From contig NZ_FOFS01000003.1 in the NCBI RefSeq assembly GCF_900111015.1, positions 248,001 through 312,000 of the forward strand: DNA of 64,000 nt. The letters are read 5' to 3'. The notes below the pieces were generated by a model. That model was not told the DNA's origin, made no database searches, and saw nothing but the letters and a program-made list of their open reading frames with translations. The DNA comes from Solimonas aquatica (GTDB lineage: Bacteria; Pseudomonadota; Gammaproteobacteria; Nevskiales; Nevskiaceae). Positions 27,888 through 37,207 of the stretch are shown here, in pieces (position 1 is the stretch's first letter; each line of letters begins with the position of its first letter). The translations under genes were made by a program, and so were the position numbers.

Positions 27888-28060
27888 GTTGTTCTCCTCA
27901 CGAGGCCCTTGTTGCCTGCTGACGTGGCCGGCGGGTCTGGTCCGTGCGGCGCGCCCGTTCGATCTGGCGCGGCGCTGCGGACGCTTGCGGCGGAGTATGT
28001 CCGGGCTCGCGTCCGGGCAGGCGCTCTGTGAAGGCTGCGATTTGTGTCCCGGCGGGCAAT

Positions 28061-28086
28061 AAAAAGCCCGGCTGAAAAGCCGGGCT
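28061..28086 (-). terminator. Rho-independent terminator of the PHB-depolymerase-like gene
   Basis: Read on the minus strand, AGCCCGGCT pairs with AGCCGGGCT around a 4-nt loop and is followed by TTTTT (28065-28061). It lies 28 bp past the stop of the esterase gene. The remaining ~170 bp before the tannase start should hold that gene's promoter. Confidence 0.85.
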
Positions 28087-28113
28087 GTCGTGGCCAGCAG
28101 CGTGTGGCGGCTT

Positions 28114-29025
28114 TCAGCTCTTGGGATAGCGCGAGAAGAAGCTCCAGATCTTTTCGCTGGCGTCCCAGCGATCATTGTTCTGGCCCAGGAAGCGCGGCAG
28201 GAAGGTGCGGCCGCCGGCCCATTGATGGCCGGCCCCGGCGATGCCGCACCAGGTCACCTCGTCGCCGCTGGCGCAGCCGCGCAGGGTGCGGCACTGCACG
28301 CCGCTTTCCTCGGAGACCACATCGTCCTGCGTGCTGCATTGATTGCGCTGGCCCAGGCTCTGCACGATCTGCGCGATGGAAGGACGGAAGCTGCCTTCGA
28401 ACACGCCGCCGTCCCAGGGAATGCGCGGATCGGCGCGGCCCTGGATCAGCAGGGCGGGGATGCCGCGCTTGGGGGTGCAGCTCTGCACCATGATGCCGCC
28501 GGAGACGGCGGCGATGGCGGTGAAGGTGTCCGGCGCTTCGCAGGCGATGCGGTGCAGCAGCATGGAGCCGTTGGAAAAGCCGGTGCCGTACACGCGACGC
28601 GCGTCGATGGGGGCAATGGCTTTTGCATCGTTGATCACCGCGCGGACGAAGCCGACGTCGTCGACATTGTCCTGCATGGGCTTGGCGCAGCAGCTGCCGG
28701 CGTTCCAGGCGCGGGCGATGCCATCGGGATAGGCGACCATGAAGCCGTGCTCGTCGGCGACATTATCGAAGTGCGTCATGTCTTCCATGATCTTGCCGGT
28801 GCCGACGCCGCCGTGCAGGGCCACCACCAGCGGCACGGGCTTGCCGGCCGGCAGCGAGGTGGGGCGATACAGCAGATACGTACGGTCCAGGCCGCCGATG
28901 CGCAGGGTGCGTTCGGTAACCTGACCGCTGCCCTCGGCAACGGCCCGCGGCGATGACATCAGGCATCCCATCAGAATCAGGGCGGCAACGAACAGTGGCA
29001 GCGTCAGCAGTCTCGACTTGGACAT
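28114..29025 (-). CDS. Secreted esterase, PHB depolymerase-like family (LpqC-like)
   Basis: This 303-residue alpha/beta hydrolase belongs to the poly(3-hydroxybutyrate) depolymerase/feruloyl-esterase group. It has an N-terminal signal (LLTLPLFVAALILMGC, possibly lipidated at Cys ~21). Oxyanion block: PLVVALHGGVGTG. Nucleophile elbow: VYGTGFSNGSMLLHRIAC. Asp: LLIQGRADPRIPW. His: GAGHQWAGG. Six or more Cys suggest periplasmic disulfides. Despite the family name, substrates may be aryl or polyester bonds. The ATG of MSKSRLL is chosen; upstream in-frame codons read as non-coding. It is followed by its own terminator. Confidence 0.85.
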   Translation of the reverse strand: MSKSRLLTLPLFVAALILMGCLMSSPRAVAEGSGQVTERTLRIGGLDRTYLLYRPTSLPAGKPVPLVVALHGGVGTGKIMEDMTHFDNVADEHGFMVAYPDGIARAWNAGSCCAKPMQDNVDDVGFVRAVINDAKAIAPIDARRVYGTGFSNGSMLLHRIACEAPDTFTAIAAVSGGIMVQSCTPKRGIPALLIQGRADPRIPWDGGVFEGSFRPSIAQIVQSLGQRNQCSTQDDVVSEESGVQCRTLRGCASGDEVTWCGIAGAGHQWAGGRTFLPRFLGQNNDRWDASEKIWSFFSRYPKS

Positions 29026-29157
29026 GGCAGCTCTCCGGTTTCGCAGCGACACGACGTCGCACATGGTAGGCCAGCCGGCTTGCCGCTGTCTTACCGGAAA
29101 ATCCATTCCGCACCGCCCGGTGCGCGCCATTGCGCAGGGCCGTGCCGTGCGCGTGGC

Positions 29158-30324
29158 TCAGTAGGACTTCGGCAGATCCAGCACCTTCTCGGCCAGGAAG
29201 TTCAGGATCATGTGCGGACTCACCGGTGCGATGCGCGGAATCAGCACTTCACGCAGCAGGCGCTCGATGTGGTACTCCTGTGCGTAGCCCATGCCGCCCA
29301 GGGTGAGCATGGCGGTGTGGCAGGCTTCGAAGGCGGCTTCGGCCGCGAGGTACTTGCCGGCATTGGCTTCCACGCCGCAATCCTGATGCTGGTCGAACAG
29401 GGTGGCGGCCTTCAGCACCATCAGGTTGGCCGCTTCCAGCTGTGCCCAGCACTTGGCCAGCGGATGCTGGATGCCCTGGTTCATGCCGATGGGACGGTCG
29501 AAGACGATGCGCTCGCGTGCGTACTGCGCGGCGCGGGCAATCGCGGCGCGGCCGATGCCGATGGCCTCGGCCCCGAGCAGGATGCGCTCGGGATTCAGGC
29601 CATGCAGGATGATCTTGAAGCCATCGCCTTCGCCGCCGATGCGGTCGGTTTCCGGAATCCACAGATCATTGATGAACAGCATGTTGGAATCCACCGCATG
29701 GCGGCCCATCTTGTGGATCAGCCGCACTTCGATCTTGCTGCGGTCCAGATCGGTGAAGAACAGTGACAGGCCATCGGTCTTGCGTTTGACCTGATCCAGC
29801 GGCGTGGTGCGCGCCAGCAGCATCATCTTGTTGGCCACCTGCGCCACGGAAATCCAGATTTTCTCGCCGTTGACCAGATAACCGCCCTCGCGCTTTTCGG
29901 CGCGGGTCTTGATCCTGGTGGTATCCAGGCCGACATTGGGCTCGGTGACCGCGAAGCAGATGCGCTGCTCGCCGCGCAGCACCGGCGGGATCATGCGCTG
30001 CTTCTGTTCCTCGCTGCCGAACAGCGCCACCGGCTGCATGCTGAACACCGGGCCGTGGATCGCCGAGGCCGCACTCATGCCGCCGCCGGCCTCGGCCACG
30101 GCCTGCATCATGATCGCCGCCGAGGCGATGCCCAGATTGGCGCCGCCCACGTTCTCCGGCATCGCCACGCCCAGCCAGCCGGCCTCGGCCATGGCCTTGA
30201 AGAATTCGTGGGGAAACACGCCGTCGCGGTCCCGTTCCAGCCAGTACTCGGGGCTGAACTGCTGGCACTGCTTGAGCACGGTGTCGCGGATGTTCTGCTG
30301 GTCGCCGCTCAGGGAAAAGTCCAT
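29158..30324 (-). CDS. Acyl-CoA dehydrogenase
   Basis: This 388-residue flavoenzyme oxidises an acyl-CoA to the 2-enoyl-CoA. The start MDFSLSGDQQNIRDTV is the family's. FAVTEPNVGLDTTRIKT is the FAD/substrate-binding TEP block, and GGMGYAQEYHIERLLREV the C-terminal FAD site. The usual YEGT catalytic Glu region reads RIAPVSPH here, so that Glu is absent. A Glu in GLNPERILLG sits where isovaleryl-CoA dehydrogenase carries its base, so activity is still plausible with branched or bulky substrates. It is divergent from the CoA-transferase gene across 118 bp, suggesting shared control and one catabolic pathway. Confidence 0.92.
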   Translation of the reverse strand: MDFSLSGDQQNIRDTVLKQCQQFSPEYWLERDRDGVFPHEFFKAMAEAGWLGVAMPENVGGANLGIASAAIMMQAVAEAGGGMSAASAIHGPVFSMQPVALFGSEEQKQRMIPPVLRGEQRICFAVTEPNVGLDTTRIKTRAEKREGGYLVNGEKIWISVAQVANKMMLLARTTPLDQVKRKTDGLSLFFTDLDRSKIEVRLIHKMGRHAVDSNMLFINDLWIPETDRIGGEGDGFKIILHGLNPERILLGAEAIGIGRAAIARAAQYARERIVFDRPIGMNQGIQHPLAKCWAQLEAANLMVLKAATLFDQHQDCGVEANAGKYLAAEAAFEACHTAMLTLGGMGYAQEYHIERLLREVLIPRIAPVSPHMILNFLAEKVLDLPKSY

Positions 30325-30369
30325 GGTCTGGGTCTCGCGCTGCGAAAGGAATGATGTACGGATATTAAA

Positions 30370-30381
30370 CCAGTGAACTGG
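30370..30381. promoter_or_regulatory. Palindrome in the acyl-CoA dehydrogenase / CoA-transferase divergent promoter region
   Basis: CCAGT-GA-ACTGG is a perfect 12-bp inverted repeat near the middle of the 118-bp divergent region (30325-30442). It is a candidate operator for joint control, perhaps by the AraC-type gene at 32.4 kb, but no consensus is known to me. Confidence 0.3.
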
Positions 30382-30442
30382 AATCGGTACGGCCATCGTG
30401 AAACAATCGCCGCCACTTCCAATCAGTCGAGGAGCCGGTTTC

Positions 30443-31597
30443 ATGGCGAGTTCCCAAGGGCGGCGGGGGCCTCTGGCCGGTCTGCGCGTGCTGGATCTCA
30501 CGGCGATGGTGATGGGTCCGTACTGCACGCAGATCATGGCCGACATGGGCGCGGAGGTGATCAAGATCGAGCCGCCCGAGGGCGACAACACCCGCTATAT
30601 CTCGGTGGCGCCGGTGCCGGGCAAAAGCGGGGTGTTCGCCAACGTCAATCGCGGCAAGCGCAGCGTGGTGCTGGATCTGCGCAGCGAGGCCGGCAAGGCG
30701 GCGCTGCGCGCGCTGGTGAAGACCGCCGATGTGTTCATCCACTCCATGCGCGGCAAGGCCATCGCCCGGCTGGGTTTCGATTACGCGCAGGTGGCGGCGC
30801 TCAGGCCCGACATCGTCTACACCAATTGCTACGGCTACAGCCGCCGTGGTCCGGAGGCGGATCAGCCCGCCTACGACGACACCATCCAGGCCGAGTGCGG
30901 ACTCACTGCCGTGCAGCAGATGCTGACCGGCGAGCCCGGTTTCGTCGGCACCATCATGGCCGACAAGGTGGCGGGCCTGACCGTGCTGTATGCCACGATG
31001 ATGGCGCTGTTTCATCGCGCGCGCAGCGGCGAAGGACAGGAGGTGGAAGTGGGCATGTTCGAAACCATGGCTTCGTTCATGCTGGTGGAGCATGCCAATG
31101 GCGCGCTGTTCACGCCACCGCTGGGCGCGGCGCACTATCCGCGCGCGGTGGCGCGCAACCGGCGTCCGTACCGCACCCGCGATGGCCACATCGCGGCACT
31201 GATCTACAACGACAAGCACTGGTCGCTGTTCGTCGAAGCCGTGAAACCGGATTGGGCGACGCCGGAACTGGCGACCCTGGCGCAGCGCGCGCAATGCATC
31301 GACCGGGTCTACGGTTTGCTGGCGCAGACCTTCGCGCAGCGCAGCACGCAGCAGTGGCTGGACCTGCTGCGCGAGCTGGGCATTCCCGCCGCGCCGCTGC
31401 GGACGCCCGGGGAACTGTTCGACAATGCGCATCTGAATGCCATCGGTTTCTTCGAGTCTGTGGATACGCCGCAGGGCCAGATGCGTTTTCCCGGTGTGCC
31501 CACCTGGTTTTCGCGTACGCCCGGTGCGGTGGCCGGCGCGCCGCCGGAGCTGGGACGCGATACGCGGGCGGTGCTGGAGGCCTTGCCGCAAGACTGA
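30443..31597 (+). CDS. CaiB/BaiF family (family III) CoA-transferase
   Basis: This 384-residue enzyme moves CoA between acyl groups. The start block MASSQGRRGPLAGLRVLDLT and VMGPYCTQIMADMGAEVIKIEPP are typical. The catalytic Asp is in QPAYDDTIQAECG (equivalent to Asp169 of formyl-CoA transferase). GEGQEVEVGMFETMASFM follows in mid-protein. The ATG at 30443 has GAGGAG eight bases upstream; an ATG 15 codons earlier lacks one. A dienelactone-hydrolase gene follows by 24 bp, and a divergent acyl-CoA dehydrogenase lies upstream. The set suggests activation and first oxidation of an unusual carboxylic acid. Confidence 0.9.
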   Translation: MASSQGRRGPLAGLRVLDLTAMVMGPYCTQIMADMGAEVIKIEPPEGDNTRYISVAPVPGKSGVFANVNRGKRSVVLDLRSEAGKAALRALVKTADVFIHSMRGKAIARLGFDYAQVAALRPDIVYTNCYGYSRRGPEADQPAYDDTIQAECGLTAVQQMLTGEPGFVGTIMADKVAGLTVLYATMMALFHRARSGEGQEVEVGMFETMASFMLVEHANGALFTPPLGAAHYPRAVARNRRPYRTRDGHIAALIYNDKHWSLFVEAVKPDWATPELATLAQRAQCIDRVYGLLAQTFAQRSTQQWLDLLRELGIPAAPLRTPGELFDNAHLNAIGFFESVDTPQGQMRFPGVPTWFSRTPGAVAGAPPELGRDTRAVLEALPQD

Positions 31598-32335
<738 letters not shown>

Positions 32336-32350
32336 ACGCGGCGCGCGCGC

Positions 32351-33424
32351 TCAGCGCGTCAGCTCATTGCGCAGCTGGCGTGGCGAGGCCGCGAACCAGC
32401 GATGGCAGCTGCGCGAGAGCACGGAGGTTTCCGAGTAGCCGAGAATCTCCGTGACTTTCACCAGCGGGATGTCGGGCTGCTGCAGATAGCGCAGGGCCAC
32501 GTCGCGACGCACCCCGTCCTTGATGGCCTCGAAGGACAGCCCTTCCTCGCGCAGGCGTCTTTGCAGCGTGCGCAGATGCAGGCCCAGCGCCGAGGCGACG
32601 CGTTCGGGACTGCAGTCGCCTTCGATCAGCAGGCGCGAGATCATCGCCCGCACCCGTGAACCCAGGCTGCTGGTCGCGGCGGGGAAGCGGTCGTCGATAT
32701 AGCTGGTGGCGATTTCGTAGAGCTGCGGGTCGGCTTCCGGCACCGGCAGGGCCAGATCCTGGGCGTTGAAGAACAATCCGGTCACGCTCTGATTGAAGCG
32801 CACCGTGGCGTTGAAGCTGGCGCGGTACACCGCCATCGGCGCAATCGGCTCATGCGTGAACCAGACTTCCCTTGCATTGGCGCGGCCACCGCTCAAGGCG
32901 CGCGTGGCGTACTGGGTGGCGGCCAGGCCGTGCTCGATGCTCTGCGGCATCGCCGCTTCGGCACTCGCCAGCTGCTCGAACTGCATCAACACGCGACGTT
33001 CGCGCGGCAGTTCTTCGAGTGCGATGCGGATGGCGGTGCTGCAGGCGCTCATGTGTTCGGCGCAGTAGCGGAAGGCATCGCCCAGGGTGGGCGAGTTGCG
33101 CATCGCCACATCCAGCGGCCCGAGAATGCGGGTGGCGCCCTGCGCCGCCTGCAAGGCGGCCAGACGCAGGCCGAAGTCGGGGCAATTCAGCTCCAGCGCG
33201 GCGCGCTCCATCAGCTGCCTCATGGCCGGGAAGGCGATGAAGCCGTGCTGGTCATCGAGCGCCGCTGCGTCTATGCCGGACTCGCGCAGCAAGACCCCGG
33301 GATCGCCCTTGAGGCTGAGTACCAGGTCATGGAAGCCCTGCAGTGTCCGGCCGCGAACCGCCGCGCCGCCCTGGAGTGCCACGCTTGCTTCGATCCGCGA
33401 GGGATCGTGCTCCTCGTTTCTCAT
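32351..33424 (-). CDS. AraC family transcriptional regulator (ArgR/OruR-like ligand domain)
   Basis: This 357-residue regulator has an N-terminal ligand domain of the arabinose-binding-like type (GVLLRESGID near residue 45, then PLDVAMRNSPTLGDAFRY). The C-terminal double-HTH AraC domain (~255-355) includes CSPERVASALGLHLRTLQRRL and VTEILGYSETSVLSRSCHRW. Its stop lies 15 bp from the convergent dienelactone-hydrolase stop. It probably controls the neighbouring CoA-transferase or dehydrogenase genes in response to a fatty or aromatic acid, which is inference from position. Confidence 0.88.
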   Translation of the reverse strand: MRNEEHDPSRIEASVALQGGAAVRGRTLQGFHDLVLSLKGDPGVLLRESGIDAAALDDQHGFIAFPAMRQLMERAALELNCPDFGLRLAALQAAQGATRILGPLDVAMRNSPTLGDAFRYCAEHMSACSTAIRIALEELPRERRVLMQFEQLASAEAAMPQSIEHGLAATQYATRALSGGRANAREVWFTHEPIAPMAVYRASFNATVRFNQSVTGLFFNAQDLALPVPEADPQLYEIATSYIDDRFPAATSSLGSRVRAMISRLLIEGDCSPERVASALGLHLRTLQRRLREEGLSFEAIKDGVRRDVALRYLQQPDIPLVKVTEILGYSETSVLSRSCHRWFAASPRQLRNELTR

Positions 33425-33516
33425 CTTGGCAGAACCTTGTGAGGTCTGATTCGGCCTTTCATCAGCCGTTTGCAGCGTATCACGCAGCCCTTTGCCCGTC
33501 GCGCGTTAAGCTTGTC

Positions 33517-33909
33517 TCAGAGCGCAAGATAGCTGCGCGGGTCATGGCTCAGAGCCACGCCGACGATATAGGCCGCGCAGAGCAGGGCGGCGACGAAAGC
33601 CAGGCGGCGCTGCGTCAGGCCGTGACGCTGGTGCAGGGCGACATGGCCGAACGCGATGTAGAGCAGCAGCGCCAGCAGCTTGGCGCTGAGCCAGGACTGC
33701 ACGAAGGGATATTGTCCGAGGATGAAGCACAGCAGCAGGGCACTGCCCAGCAGCACGGTGTCCACCAGATGCGGCAAGACCCGCAGCAGCCGGCCGCCGG
33801 GATAGGCCTGATCGCGCAAGGCATAGCGCCCGCGCAGCACGAACAGACTCAGGCTGAGGATGACGCAGCTGATATGAAGCGTCTTGATGGCTGCGTAGTG
33901 GGCGATCAC
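33517..33909 (-). CDS. SirB2 family membrane protein
   Basis: This small integral membrane protein of 130 residues has four hydrophobic helices. It starts HYAAIKTLHISCVILSLSLFVLRG (in pieces), and RVLPHLVDTVLLGSALLLC is the typical SirB2 second helix (LPH..D..L). Function is unknown; the name comes from a Salmonella invasion-regulator locus. It lies 18 bp downstream of the NmrA-like gene on the same strand, so the two are probably co-transcribed. Confidence 0.82.
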   Translation of the reverse strand: MIAHYAAIKTLHISCVILSLSLFVLRGRYALRDQAYPGGRLLRVLPHLVDTVLLGSALLLCFILGQYPFVQSWLSAKLLALLLYIAFGHVALHQRHGLTQRRLAFVAALLCAAYIVGVALSHDPRSYLAL

Positions 33910-33927
33910 GGCGGCGGCTGTCTGCGG

Positions 33928-34563
33928 TCAGTAGGCGACGGTGAAACGTTGCCGCAAATGGCGCGGCGATTCCAGCTCGTCGAGCATGGCCACCGCGTAA
34001 TCGCCGGTGCTGATGCGGCTCTGGCCCTGTGCATCGCTGAGCAGCTGATTGCCGCCGAGACGGAAGTGGCCGGTGGCGGGGCCGGGTTCGATCAGCGCGG
34101 CGGGGCTGAGCATGGTCCAGTTGAGTTCGGTTTCGCTGCGCAGCAGGTTCAGGGCATCACGCGCGCCTTCGGCGCTGGCGCGCCACTGCGCCGGAAACTC
34201 GGGCGAGTCGAGCAGCTGCACGCCGGGGGCGATTTCCAGGCTGCCGGCACCGCCGACCATCAGCAGGCGCCGGCCGCTGGCCCTGGCGGCGTCGATGATG
34301 CTGCGCACGCCGCGCAGATACTCGCCGCGCACATCGCCATAGGAATGACCGCTGAAGGCGCTGATCACCGCGTCCTTGCCGGCGAACAGCGTTTGCAGCG
34401 TGGCGGTGTCGAACACGCTGCCGACGCTCACCTGCAGTGCCGGCGTCGAGGCGAGTTTTCCGGCTTCTCGGCTGAGCGTGCTGATGCGATGGCCGCGCTT
34501 GAGTGCTTCCTGCAGCAGGGCGGCGCCGATGTAACCGCTGGCGCCCAGCAGAACGATATTCAT
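33928..34563 (-). CDS. NAD(P)-binding (NmrA/YwnB-like) oxidoreductase
   Basis: This 211-residue atypical short-chain dehydrogenase has a Rossmann start MNIVLLGASGYIGAALLQEA. 'VISAFSGHSYGDV' and 'RLLMVGGAGSLEIAPG' complete the fold. The classic YxxxK active site is not seen, as in NmrA-type proteins, so it may sense NADPH or reduce quinones. The ATG has GGAG eight bases upstream. It is divergent from a LysR gene across 97 bp that carry a LysR-type palindrome, the usual arrangement for a LysR target. Confidence 0.83.
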   Translation of the reverse strand: MNIVLLGASGYIGAALLQEALKRGHRISTLSREAGKLASTPALQVSVGSVFDTATLQTLFAGKDAVISAFSGHSYGDVRGEYLRGVRSIIDAARASGRRLLMVGGAGSLEIAPGVQLLDSPEFPAQWRASAEGARDALNLLRSETELNWTMLSPAALIEPGPATGHFRLGGNQLLSDAQGQSRISTGDYAVAMLDELESPRHLRQRFTVAY

Positions 34564-34627
34564 GATGAAACTCCGTGTGGGGACGGCGCCTATCCTGGCG
34601 CATCGCTGCTGGGCTATAAATCGCCAT

Positions 34628-34641
34628 AATCAGAAATGATT
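34628..34641. promoter_or_regulatory. LysR-type operator candidate
   Basis: AATCA-GAAA-TGATT is a perfect inverted repeat of 5-bp arms (7 bp arms with one mismatch), A/T-rich in a GC-rich setting. It lies 20 bp before the LysR start and 65 bp from the divergent NmrA-like gene, where LysR proteins usually bind (T-N11-A type). Confidence 0.5.
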
Positions 34642-34660
34642 GTTATCGGATCGCGAACAA

Positions 34661-35590
34661 ATGAAAGCCGCCACCAAGCCTGCCGATCTCAACGCACTGA
34701 ACGTCTTCGCCGTGGTGGCCGACTGCGGCAGCTTCACGCAGGCGGCTGCGCGCCTGGGCATGCCCAAGGCCCGCGTCAGCACCACGGTGAAGCGTCTGGA
34801 GCAGATGCTGGGACTGAGCCTGTTCCATCGCACCACGCGGCAGGTTTCGCTCAGCGAAGCGGGGCGCGAACTGTTCAGCGGCTGTCAGCCGCTGCTGCGC
34901 GGGCTGCAGGATGCACTGAGCCGGGCCGGCAACGAGCAGGCGGCCTTGTCCGGCACGCTCAGGCTCAGTGCGCCCGTGGATCATGCCGAGCAGCTGCTGG
35001 CGCCGGCCGTGGCGGAATTTGCGCAGCTGCACCCCGCGCTGCAGATCGAGCTGCGCATCAGCGACAGCGTGCTGAACCTGATGGCGGAAGGCATAGACCT
35101 GGCGCTGCGCGTGGGCTGGCCCCGGGATTCCACGGCGCGGGCCGTCAAGCTGGGCGAGTTTGCGCAATGTGTGGTGGCGGCGCCCGCCTATCTGCAGCGC
35201 CGCGGCCTGCCGCGCCAGCCGGCCGATCTGGCCGGGCATGACTGGCTGGCGCTGACGCTGCTGCGGACGCCGCTGACCTGGAAGTTCAGCTCCGCGCGCG
35301 GCAGGACGCAGAGCGTGCGCATGAACGCGCGCCTGCGCACGGATTCCAGTCTGGCCTTGCGCGCGCTGATTCTGAGCGGCGCGGGGGTTTCGGCCTTCAT
35401 ACGCAACAGTATCGAGCCGCATTTGCGCGACGGGCGGCTGGTTCAGCTCTTGCCGCAATGGTCCTTGCCCAGCGGCGGCTTCTATGCGGTGTATCCGCCC
35501 GGAAGGCATGCGCCCGCCGCGGCTCGGGCCTTCGTGGCGTTTTACCGGGGCTGGCTGCAGGACGCGCAGGCGCCTCTGCGGCAAGGCTGA
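34661..35590 (+). CDS. LysR family transcriptional regulator
   Basis: This 309-residue regulator has an N-terminal winged HTH (LNVFAVVADCGSFTQAAARL, then KARVSTTVKRLEQMLGLSLFHRTTRQVSLSEAG in pieces). The periplasmic-binding-like effector domain spans ~95-300 (SGTLRLSAPVDHAEQLLAP). It is closest to the AaeR/DsdC-like group that acts on the divergently transcribed neighbour, here the NmrA-like oxidoreductase. The ATG at 34661 is chosen; a TTG seven codons upstream is possible. Confidence 0.9.
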   Translation: MKAATKPADLNALNVFAVVADCGSFTQAAARLGMPKARVSTTVKRLEQMLGLSLFHRTTRQVSLSEAGRELFSGCQPLLRGLQDALSRAGNEQAALSGTLRLSAPVDHAEQLLAPAVAEFAQLHPALQIELRISDSVLNLMAEGIDLALRVGWPRDSTARAVKLGEFAQCVVAAPAYLQRRGLPRQPADLAGHDWLALTLLRTPLTWKFSSARGRTQSVRMNARLRTDSSLALRALILSGAGVSAFIRNSIEPHLRDGRLVQLLPQWSLPSGGFYAVYPPGRHAPAAARAFVAFYRGWLQDAQAPLRQG

Positions 35591-35716
35591 AATGGTGCTG
35601 GCAGGGGTGGCGCCAGAGCGGTCCGAGGGGCTCGTGGCGGCGGCGGGTGTGGCTGAAACCGGCCCGCCGGAGCAAGCCGCCACGCGATGGCGACGGCACT
35701 CGTGGCGGCACGCGGT

Positions 35717-35792
35717 TGGCGCTCCTACCCGGATTCGAACCGGGGTTTAAGCCTTGAGAGGGCTCCGTCCTAGGCCTCTAGACGATAGGAGC
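35717..35792 (-). tRNA. tRNA-Glu (anticodon CTC)
   Basis: The minus strand folds into a complete 76-nt cloverleaf: acceptor GCTCCTA/TAGGAGC, D arm GTCT..GGAC, anticodon arm GAGCC-CTCTCAA-GGCTT (anticodon CTC) and T arm CCCGG-TTCGAAT-CCGGG. The discriminator is G and the CCA end is encoded. The body resembles bacterial tRNA-Glu (TCTAGAGGCCTAGGAC D region). A consensus TATAAT lies 28 bp upstream. Confidence 0.95.
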
Positions 35793-35814
35793 AACTGTTG
35801 GCCGCACACGAGGC

Positions 35815-35847
35815 CGCGTATTATACGCGCCGCATGAATTGGCTCAA
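35815..35847. promoter_or_regulatory. Promoter of tRNA-Glu with a palindromic -10 shared with pcnB
   Basis: On the minus strand, TTGAGC (35847-35842) and a perfect TATAAT (35825-35820) are 16 bp apart and feed tRNA-Glu. The -10 sits in CGCGTATTATACGCG (35815-35829), an odd palindrome. The plus strand therefore also reads TATTAT, 10 bp before the pcnB ATG. The tRNA -35 box lies inside the first codons of pcnB. Confidence 0.6.
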
Positions 35848-37207
35848 GAAATTTTTGCCGCGCCGAAAGGCTGCCACGCAAACCAGAAGAGTGCCCCGCG
35901 CGGAGCACCCGATTTCCCGCTCCAGTTTTCCTTCGGGAACGCTGCGTACGCTCTATGGCCTGAAGGATGCGGGCTATGAGGCTTATGTGGTGGGTGGCGG
36001 TGTGCGAGACCTGCTGGCGGGGATGGAGCCCAAGGACTTCGACATCGCCACCAACGCGCATCCGGAGGAGATCAAGCGCATCTTCCGCTCCTGCCGCCTG
36101 GTGGGCCGGCGCTTCATGATCGCGCACGTGCGCTTCGGTGATGAGATCACCGAGGTCACCACCTTCCGCGGTCCGATCACCGACAGCCACGAGCGCGACG
36201 AGACCGGCCGCATCCTCTCGGACAACGAATACGGCACGCTGGAGACCGACGCCTTCCGGCGCGACTTCACCATCAACGCCTTGTATTACGACATCCGCGA
36301 TTTCTCGATCGTGGATCTGGTCGGCGGCCTGGAGGACGTGGCGGGGCGGGTGCTGCGCCTGATCGGCGATCCGGAGCTGCGCTACCGTGAAGACCCGGTG
36401 CGCATGCTGCGGGCGATCCGCATCGCCAACAAGCTGAAGTTCTCCATCGACAAGGCCACTGCGGCGCCGATCCGCAAGCTGGCGCCGTTGCTGCGCGAGA
36501 TTCCGGCGGCGCGTCTGTTCGACGAGATCATCAAGCTGCTGCAGTGTCGCGACGCCGAGGCCAATCTCAATGGTCTGCGCGAGTACGGCCTGCTGGCGCA
36601 GCTGCTGCCGCAGGCGGACAAGGCCATGGCCAAGCCGCAGAGCGCCGATTTCATCGCGCGCGCCCTGCGCAACACCGCCGATCGCATCGCCAGCGAGCAG
36701 ACCGTGAGTCCGGCCTTCCTCTACGCCGCCCTGCTGTGGCCGGCGGTGGTGGCGCGCATGCAGCGCCTGATCGAGGAAGAAGGCCAGCACGTCAATGTCG
36801 CCATCGTGCAGGCCAGCGAGGAAGTGCTGGCGCAGACGCAGAAATACGTGGTGATCCCCAAGCGCTTCTCGCTGCCGATGCGGGAAATCTGGACGCTGCA
36901 GCCGCGCTTCGATCTGCGCAAGGGCGGCCGTCAGCAGCGTCTGCTCACGCACCCGCGCTTCCGTGCCGCTTACGACTTCCTGGTGCTGCGTGCGCAGTCC
37001 GGCGAAATCGAGCAGGCCGTCGCCGACTGGTGGACGCGCGCGCAGGTCGGCGAAGGCCTGCCGCCGCTGCCACCGGAGCCGGATCTGGAAACCGAGGCCG
37101 AAGAGAGCAGCGACGGTGCCGAGCCCGGAGGCGCGCCGCGCAAGCGCCGCCGTCGCCGCGGCGGACGCAACCGTCGCCGCAACAGCACGCAACCGGCACA
37201 GACGTGA
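35834..37207 (+). CDS. pcnB: Polynucleotide adenylyltransferase (poly(A) polymerase I)
   Basis: This 457-residue enzyme adds poly(A) tails that promote RNA decay. The nucleotidyltransferase core has AYVVGGGVRDLLAG (GG..RD) and KDFDIATNA (DxD metal site, ~75-80). DFTINALYYD and YREDPVRMLRAIRIANKL are also present. A basic tail (RKRRRRRGGRNRRR) is typical of PcnB rather than CCA transferase. No ribosome-binding site precedes ATG 35834; a plus-strand TATTAT 10 bp before it could give a leaderless message. A GTG at 35891, just before the conserved PRAEHPISR, is an alternative start. It overlaps folK by four bases. Confidence 0.93.
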   Translation: MNWLKKFLPRRKAATQTRRVPRAEHPISRSSFPSGTLRTLYGLKDAGYEAYVVGGGVRDLLAGMEPKDFDIATNAHPEEIKRIFRSCRLVGRRFMIAHVRFGDEITEVTTFRGPITDSHERDETGRILSDNEYGTLETDAFRRDFTINALYYDIRDFSIVDLVGGLEDVAGRVLRLIGDPELRYREDPVRMLRAIRIANKLKFSIDKATAAPIRKLAPLLREIPAARLFDEIIKLLQCRDAEANLNGLREYGLLAQLLPQADKAMAKPQSADFIARALRNTADRIASEQTVSPAFLYAALLWPAVVARMQRLIEEEGQHVNVAIVQASEEVLAQTQKYVVIPKRFSLPMREIWTLQPRFDLRKGGRQQRLLTHPRFRAAYDFLVLRAQSGEIEQAVADWWTRAQVGEGLPPLPPEPDLETEAEESSDGAEPGGAPRKRRRRRGGRNRRRNSTQPAQT

